Source: Cichorium intybus (taxonomy: Eukaryota; Streptophyta; Magnoliopsida; Asterales; Asteraceae). Taken from it: a DNA stretch of 64,000 nt. How positions within the stretch are numbered: the first letter of the stretch is position 1; every line of letters begins with the position of its first letter. Of this stretch, positions 58,274-64,000 are shown piece after piece. The translations under genes were made by a program, and so were the position numbers. The notes beneath the pieces are model-generated. The model saw only the letters and a list, made by a program, of their open reading frames with translations, ran no database searches and was not told the origin of the DNA. Location of the stretch: NCBI GenBank assembly GCA_023525715.1, contig CM042010.1, forward strand, positions 82,895,894-82,959,893, given 5' to 3'.

Positions 58274-59438
58274 TGTTAGTGCTTAAATCGAGTCGTTGAC
58301 CAACTCGGAGTTTGAAGTGTGTTTGTTCTTGGATAATTGTGTTTGTTAAACTCTTGATGGAATGTTTGGATGATTACATGTTTGGTAGAATGTTTTGTTT
58401 TAAGTGTTGATTGTGAAAAACAATAGTCTTATTTCTAAAATGTATGTTCCGAATGTCATCAATGAATATGCATGCTTTTGATTGTCTTGGTTGTATTCAT
58501 TTAATATAAGTGTCTGAATTATTATGTACCGAAAATCCAGTCTTGGATTTTCGGAACCTTGCAAAAGAAAGATTTCAGAAGACATCTGGATCACAAGTTC
58601 AGAAGACCAATATTCAGAAGACATGAAAAGACTCGGAAGTCAAATTCGGAAGACCAGTTCGGAAGATCATGTTCCGAACACATTCAGAAGAATGCTCAAG
58701 ATCATGTTCCGAAGTTAACTGTATCCGAAATGTCAAGACGCCGAAATCCACTCAGGATTTCGGTTCAGCAATTCTTAGCAACTTCTGAAGACTATTGTAC
58801 TTAAACATTCTACTATGATGACTGAAGACTTAAGACTAACGTTAAAGATAAGACAAAATGGATAAGCACTTCCAGTTATAGGAAATGATTAGACTAGATC
58901 AGGCGTGGCCTTTTAGAAGCATGTTCGTGTACTTTTTATATTAGTTTATTCTAGATAAGCCACCCTAGTCTGACATTGTATTATTTTAATATTTAGAACC
59001 ATCTTGATTGACTGAAGAGAGACGTGTTGTCTGCTCTTCAATCCATAGGGTATTATCCGAAGGTCTTCCCTTAGTCTATAAAAGGGAGACCAAATCCTTC
59101 TTCAGTCCTCATGAGTTTCAGAGATGATTTGTACACTTTGATAAATATATATAAATCCTATCATTCCATCAAATATCTTGATGTTCATATCTGCTCTTTC
59201 CTGTTCTTACATTTCGTGAAATTTAATCTTTCTGTCTTTACTTTTCAAGTCAATTAACTATTTGTGTATTTCATTGTTGAGCTATTTAAGATCTATTCTA
59301 AGTATCCATTCTATCATTATCATTCCGCAATCTACTCAAATCTTCAGACTTGTCTACATTCCGAAATTCACTTTTCGAAACTCTATCTTTCCGCAATCAT
59401 TTCATATTCCGCAATATACTTAGAATTTGGTGACAACA
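58274..59438 (+). repeat. Element D 3' LTR (1,165 bp)
   Basis: TGTTAGTG...GACAACA. Start fixed by the PPT, end by resumption of element G protease sequence. Contains TTCAGAAGAC/TTCGGAAGAC short repeats (58560-58700) and a good TATA box. The partner LTR is outside the window. Confidence 0.83.
59077..59084 (+). promoter_or_regulatory. TATA box, D 3' LTR
   Basis: GTCTATAAAAGGGAGACC, a strong plant TATA box; start of R expected about 30 bp downstream. Confidence 0.75.
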
Positions 59439-59443
59439 AAATG

Positions 59444-59700
59444 GGTTGAAAAACCTTTGTCGCAAATTTGTGAAACGTTCAAGAGACTGTGCTTTAGCTC
59501 TGGAACAAAGTTAAGATTCTCGAATTTCAACACGCCGTTGGTTACGGTCCCCTTTTGAGTGATCTTTCCCTTTCCTCCTCCCTCGAAGGAAACATATCCA
59601 CCGTTAAAGTTTTCAATGTCTTGTAATTGGGACATGTCTCCTGTCATGTGCCTGGAACAGCCACTATCAACATACTAGGGTCTGATCATATTCCTCCATA
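59444..59700 (-). pseudogene. pol: Element G protease, truncated by D
   Basis: YVDSGCSRHMTGDMSQLQDI with intact D-S-G, then GKGKITQKGTVTNG and LKHSLLNVSQICDKGFSTHF, where D's LTR begins. A TAG (59675-59677) replaces the Trp before YVDSG. Confidence 0.88.
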
Positions 59701-59724
59701 GCTGTTCCTGCACAAGTTGCGGGA

Positions 59725-61105
59725 TTAATTAAATTTGGGAACCCAGTCCATTCGGAAACTGGGTTGACCCATACTATCAACACATGGAACATGTTCTAAG
59801 CTCATGTCATGCTTATCAAATAATGAAGATATTTCAAAAGTTTTTGGAACACTGCCTTTAGGAACCCATCTGTAATTGGATTTAAATCTTTTGTCTTTAG
59901 ACCAGATGGGAATATTTGCATTTGATTTTGAAACAGGACTACTAGTCGAACTAGTCATTTTGTCCTGGGCAGTCTGAATTTGGGTCTTTGAAACATTTCG
60001 TTTTTTATTTCGTGAACGTGACCTCGAAGGTTTTCTTTTATAAGATCTCCCTCTTGGCACGTTCTGCCAAAACTGTTCATGGTGTTGAGCATACAAATAT
60101 CGGGGACAATTTCTGGCAATATGACCAGCAATTCCACAATTGAAACAAGTCTGCCTTTTTAAAGGAGCATTGAAAGTTTGTCATGGTCCATATTTATTCA
60201 AAGTATTTCCACAATCACAGACACATGCAACAGATTGTTTAACGAAATTCTTTTTCCTAAAGTTTTTAAAATTAACATCACCATGTATTTTCGAAAAATT
60301 AATAGTTTTAGTGTCATGTCGCACACAATCATTCAAACCAGAAATAGAAACATTAGTCTTTAAACGAATTTTATCAGAATTAAAATCATGCTCATCCTCC
60401 TTGTCCTTATCCTTCTCTTTCAATTTATCTGCACATGAGGTAGAAGCATCAGTAGAGTTCATTTTAGTACTCTCAGATGTGCCAGATTGTTAATTCTGAA
60501 CGGAACTAGATGTAATGGGTTGCTCTGTCTCTTGATTTTCAATGGAGGGGGCGTAGTTGTTATTAAAAGGTGGTGGAACGTTTTTGTACCCAAAACCTTC
60601 ACCGTGTTTGTTTTGCCATTTAAACTGATCTTCAATCTTGGATTTAACAACTGTACTTGATGCATCAAATTTTTTAATATTAAAATCAACATCATTATAC
60701 TTGGCCTTCAGTGCATCAAGTTCAGCAGTTAAACTAACAATTTTCTCATTTGCAAATTTATGGTGACAACATTTTATACTATAATCATCTTGCAATTTCT
60801 TAAAATCTGAGGTTTTAGCATCTAACGCTTCTTGAAGAGGTTTCACTTTCTTTTTGAGATTATAAACATCATTTTCAAGGTCAAAAACTTCTCTAACAAG
60901 ATTATCATTGTGTTCACGATATTTGGCAATTATATCATCACAAGAATTGGAGCAAGAAACTTCACTAACCTTGTTGTTGGTAGGAGTGGTAGAGACGATG
61001 AATGCAAACTGCAGCTCCATCATCTGTTCTTCAGCAAGATCAGCATCCTCGTCACCTTCAATCTGAGCTAAGTGAGCACCTCCATCTTCAGCAATGTTCA
61101 GGGCC
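59725..61105 (-). pseudogene. gag: Element G gag, distal part with second zinc knuckle
   Basis: A coiled-coil segment (61110-60490: YREHNDNLVREVFDLENDVY…), an acidic/basic stretch, an intact CCHC knuckle CFNCGIAGHIARNCPRY near 60110-60155, an Arg/Lys-rich tail (SRSRNKKRNVSK) and the end FRMDWVPKFN then TAA. Downstream stands CTTGTGCAG|G, acceptor-like. In-frame stops near 60490 and 60180 break it. A second WVPK (YRWVPKGSVPK) lies 50 residues upstream. Confidence 0.85.
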
Positions 61106-61110
61106 TGCAT

Positions 61111-61553
61111 TGTTGATTATTTTATACCAATTTGATCTTTTCTCAATCACAACAACATCAATTTCATGTTAACATAAGAATTGCATAAACTGGACGAAGA
61201 ACTTACTTGGGAATCCGACTTTGATTGAAGTGGGATTTGAAGACGAAGATGTCATTACCGAAACTTTGAAGGAGAAATCTTATTCCCATTATGTTGCTAT
61301 GTCTTGATGGAAAGATTACACAACAACTGTTATGGTGTTCTTCGGGAGCGTGACTTATCTATTCTCTCTGATGTTCGTATTGTGATTTTTATAGCAACTA
61401 AAAGGAAATAAACCACATTGGGTATTTATATATGTTACTCCCATCAAGTAACACTTTATATAAGTTGAGGGTATAAACTATAAATATACCACTAACATAA
61501 AATATTTTACAGAAATGGTCCTAAGGCCATATTTATGTAGATTATTTCTAACA
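61111..61553 (-). mobile_element. Solo LTR (443 bp) in gag of element G
   Basis: TG...CA ends (+ strand TGTTGATTATT to TTATTTCTAACA) and perfect 5-bp duplication TGCAT (61106-61110 and 61554-61558). G gag coding continues on both sides. A minus-strand TATA-like TATAAAAA at 61386-61393 suggests leftward orientation. No partner LTR or internal region, so it is the product of LTR-LTR recombination (inference). Confidence 0.85.
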
Positions 61554-61558
61554 TGCAT

Positions 61559-62832
61559 CTGATCCTCCCATGTGAACTGCTGTGCCACCAAAGCCCTTTC
61601 AGCATTTTGAGGAGTTTCACGTTGTTCCAGTCGGCACCAAATTCCTTTCAGTATTTGCATTCTCCACCCTTGGCTTGGTGTACTCATGAGCAAAATGCCT
61701 CGGCTCGTGACAGTTGTAGCACCTAAGCTTAATCTTGTTAAAGCCGACCTTCCTGTCTCCATTTGCACCCCAATTATTTCTTCCTGTACGTTGAGTAAAC
61801 TTTTTCGCCCTAAATACCGCCATAGAAATTTTCCAAGAGATATCCATTTCTTCAACGTCTTCAGGGTGAATCTGATCCAGGTCTCCAATCATGACTGACT
61901 GAACTAGCTCATCGGCTACCAAAAGCGTTATAGCAGTTCATAAATCCAGCCATCAAAGCCATATTTTCTTCAGCTCCCTTGGAAACAGCTGGAGCTGGAG
62001 AAGTTGATTTAGTAGCAAGGCTTGGAACTGAGGGGGATGGAGGTGCCATAGGAAGACCGGAGGAAGAAGAAGCTTGTTGTGCAGGAAGGGCAGAAAATGC
62101 ACTATTAGTAGATGCGCCCAGTTTGGCAGATTGGTAGCAATTGACATGATTAATTTCTCTTTGCTTATCATCCATGTCTCAAGCTTTGATGATAGCCATC
62201 ACTTCAGAAAGAGAAAGTTTGCTTAAGTCCTTAGTCTTCTTGATCATTGCCATATTCATATCCCAGCTTCTTAGAAGGGAATTTAGCAATTTCTTGTTGA
62301 CTTTAGATTTTGACAACACTATTCCAGCAGTAGACATCTCAGTGTTAAGAGTGATGAAACGTTGCAACTGAGTTTCAAGCGCCTCTCCAAGCACATGATT
62401 AAACATATTGAATTTCTGGCGAAGCAAGTCTTTCCTGCTTTGTTTCATGTCGTCATTTCCCTCGTAAACCTCAATCAATGCCTCCCATAAAGATTTGGCG
62501 GATTTGTATTCTCTGAAACCCTGAGCGATATTGGGAGACAGTGCCATGATGAGAATGGTGAGGGCCTTTTCATCCTGGTCCACCTTATCAAATTACTCAT
62601 CAGTGTAGTTTTCAACAGGTTTATCTACCACCGTACCATCTTCTTTAGTGACTGTAATTTTGACCGACTCACATAGAAAGCTTCTCCACACTTTCACATC
62701 CCTCATTTTGATGGATTTCTCGAATCTGAATTTCCATTCTGAGAACCCTTCAGCCGATAGCAGACGTGGAATGCGAGTGGCCATCCCCATGACAGAATCG
62801 AGATCGTGTTGCATTGTAGTAGCCAACTCCAT
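61559..62832 (-). pseudogene. gag: Element G gag, proximal part
   Basis: Likely start MELATTMQHDLDSVMGMATR at 62832. The frame extends upstream but that part is leader repeat. UBN2-type core: LSAEGFSEWKFRFEKSIKMR, a TAA after NYTDE, then AKSLWEALIEVYEGNDDMKQ and LNSLLRSWDMNMAMIKKTKD. An Ala/Ser/Pro linker follows, then a frameshift near 61915 and a knuckle CYNCHEPRHFAHEY in which the last Cys is Tyr. Confidence 0.87.
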
Positions 62833-63407
62833 TGAAAAATGGACCGAAAAGTCAATAAACTTTTTGACCGAAAAGCACAAAGTCAACACTAACTTGACCG
62901 AAAACCAGCTTCCGACCGAAAACACCAACCGAAAACAGTGCTTAACCGAAAACCAGATTGAATCCAGACCGAACACTCTTACCGCCACCGAGAACTACAA
63001 ACCCTAGAAATTATCACCGAAAACTGAATTTGGGCTGACTGAAATCTCTAGGTAACCATCGAAAACGCTAAAAACCCTAATCGAACACGTCTGTGCCTCC
63101 ACCGAAAACCCTAAAACAGACCGAAAGCTCCAGATGCTAACCGAAAACCTCAAAAACCAGATCTGAAAACGCCGTTTTGGATCAAAAACGCCGTTTTTGA
63201 GCAGAAATAAGAACTTTATGGATCAAAAACTTCTTTTTTACCAAGAACAATAAAGAACACCAAGAACACCAACACCCAAAACAGCTAATATCGATCAAAA
63301 ACAACCCAAAACACCAAAAATCGTCCAAAATCTTCAAGAACACCAAGTTCCAAATAAAGGTTTTGAAGAGATTGATACCAAAACACCTAAAAACACAAGG
63401 TTTTGAG
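62833..63407 (-). repeat. Element G leader with GACCGAAAA repeats
   Basis: About 62840-63170 contains a dozen or more (GA)CCGAAAA words on the + strand; 63235-63370 has AACACCAAGAACACC-type repeats like those in A's LTR. No coding evident. Confidence 0.7.
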
Positions 63408-63419
63408 GCTCTGATACCA
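63408..63419 (-). promoter_or_regulatory. Element G primer binding site
   Basis: Minus strand TGGTATCAGAGC, two bases from the LTR start at 63422. Confidence 0.94.
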
Positions 63420-63421
63420 AT

Positions 63422-63869
63422 TGTAGGTCTCAAATAATCACTAGATCTACTTGGTATCAATCACAAACATGTTTGGTGCAGAAACCCAAATTTGTAATCA
63501 ATCAAAACACTAAGAACGAGGAGATTAATCGATCTTCAATGCACACTTTATTAGAATAAAGTCGGGTACATAAGACGATGATGATTGCTTGAACATAATA
63601 TACTCTCTCCAGGCTAGCACAATTTCCAAGGCAATCAACTAGTACAAATGACGGTTACCAAGAGACTTTATACATACGCCTAACCCTAGGTAAACTGTAA
63701 GCCCACATTAGAAAAAGCCCACGGAAGTTATAGAGCCCAGCCCACCGAAATCAATGGGATTTCGGTCATGACACCACCGAAATCGAGGTGGTTTTTGGTC
63801 CATGACCGAAAACGCTAAACAACCCTTAAAACTTGATTTAATCGAATTAATGTAAAGCATAAACCATCA
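63422..63869 (-). repeat. Element G 5' LTR (about 448 bp)
   Basis: Starts TGTAGGTCTC on the + strand. The right end (…AACCATCA at 63869) is inferred from where H coding sequence resumes; it could be off by some bases. A TATAAAG box near 63667 on the minus strand is possible. Confidence 0.65.
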
Positions 63870-64000
63870 ATTTTAGGTCCTAAACTTCAAAAACATTAAC
63901 AAATTGGTGGCTATGGATCTGGTTTGGGATATGCATGCGCTAAAATTTGATAACGACACTCTATGTTCTGGTTGTAAGCATGGCAAGCAGACGAAACAAA
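63870..64000 (+). mobile_element. pol: Element H: Ty1/copia fragment, pre-integrase domain
   Basis: From 63881 the + strand reads LNFKNINKLVAMDLVWDMHA then TLCSGCKHGKQTKQ, the pre-integrase HHCC region. It is very similar to element C (LNFKNINKLVALDLVWGMPT). It starts abruptly at the G LTR and runs off the window, so G inserted in H. The rest of H pol should lie right of 64000. Confidence 0.82.

Larger units (their letters stand above)
31461..59438 (+). mobile_element. Element D: large Ty1/copia element with accessory ORF and internal triplication
   Basis: Starts inside gag because C interrupts it; the 5' LTR and gag start lie left of the window. Order: gag end, protease, integrase, RT/RNase H, spacer, accessory ORF, PPT and 3' LTR (58274-59438). 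A 3,940-bp internal segment is present three times in tandem. Element F interrupts the accessory ORF near its end. An ORF between pol and the 3' LTR is the layout of SIRE/Maximus-type copia elements. D is inserted in the protease of element G, with AAATG as the first five flanking bases. Pol is heavily broken. Confidence 0.88.
59439..63869 (-). mobile_element. Element G: Ty1/copia retrotransposon, 5' part
   Basis: Right to left: 5' LTR, PBS, leader, gag with two zinc knuckles, protease cut at 59439 by element D. The rest of pol and the 3' LTR lie left of the window. Gag is more diverged from A and C than those are from each other. It is interrupted by a solo LTR and by several stops. G itself interrupts element H. 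Confidence 0.87.

Noticed and set aside
58560..58700. TTCAGAAG/TTCGGAAG words in the D LTR as heat-shock elements
   Set aside because: Spacing between TTC and GAA is one base, not the two of a canonical heat-shock element; not enough support.

Overview
The window is plant nuclear DNA, entirely LTR-retrotransposon sequence. I see no host gene, tRNA, rRNA or CRISPR array. Plant origin follows from PBSs complementary to the 3' end of plant initiator tRNA-Met (TGGTATCAGAGC), Ty1/copia polyproteins of the usual plant type, and chromodomain-bearing Ty3/gypsy (Tekay/Del-like) remnants. The long accessory ORF behind a copia pol resembles ORFs I associate with Asteraceae genomes, so a large-genome eudicot, perhaps Asteraceae, is my low-confidence guess.

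The elements form a nest, named here by letter. H (+, copia, only its first bases at 63870-64000) is interrupted by G (-, copia, 59439-63869). G is interrupted by D (+, large copia with an accessory ORF, 31461-59438). D is interrupted by C (-, copia, 19056-31460), C by A (+, copia, 1-19055), and A by B (-, gypsy, 4370-12928). Two more gypsy-type elements lie inside this: E (-, 25510-30727) in the gag of C, and F (-, 50462-58165) in the accessory ORF of D. A solo LTR (61111-61553) sits in the gag of G. B, E, F and the solo LTR have perfect 5-bp target duplications in the window (CTTCT, GCAGT, GGATG, TGCAT). For A, C, D, G and H the other half lies left of base 1, so those levels rest on one visible junction each.

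Layout: 1-759 A 5' LTR (partial); 921-4369 A gag and protease; 4370-12928 B; 12934-15829 A integrase, RT and RNase H; 15830-17534 A 3' noncoding; 17535-19055 A 3' LTR; 19056-25509 C pol then gag on the minus strand; 25510-30727 E; 30728-31460 C gag start, PBS and 5' LTR; 31461-35067 D gag, protease and integrase; 35068-46887 a 3,940-bp segment of D (RT/RNase H, spacer, accessory-ORF leader and N-terminus) present three times in tandem; 46888-50461 rest of the accessory ORF with an intron-like block; 50462-58165 F; 58166-59438 end of the accessory ORF, PPT and D 3' LTR; 59439-63421 G protease, gag and leader; 63422-63869 G 5' LTR; 63870-64000 H.

No element looks autonomous: every copia pol carries nonsense codons or frameshifts. 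B is a decayed gypsy copy whose two 2,432-bp LTRs differ at one base that I could find, so it moved recently, presumably with proteins supplied in trans. E is young too; its only substantial ORF encodes a 173-residue protein I do not recognise. The most promising unexplained features are: (i) the accessory ORF of D has a leader with a good intron and telobox, plus a phase-0 intron-like interruption; (ii) in four copia elements gag ends in a WVPK motif and a TAA, followed at once by a splice-acceptor-like sequence, although the gag-to-pol frame offset differs between them; (iii) the microhomology-bounded triplication; (iv) the E ORF.
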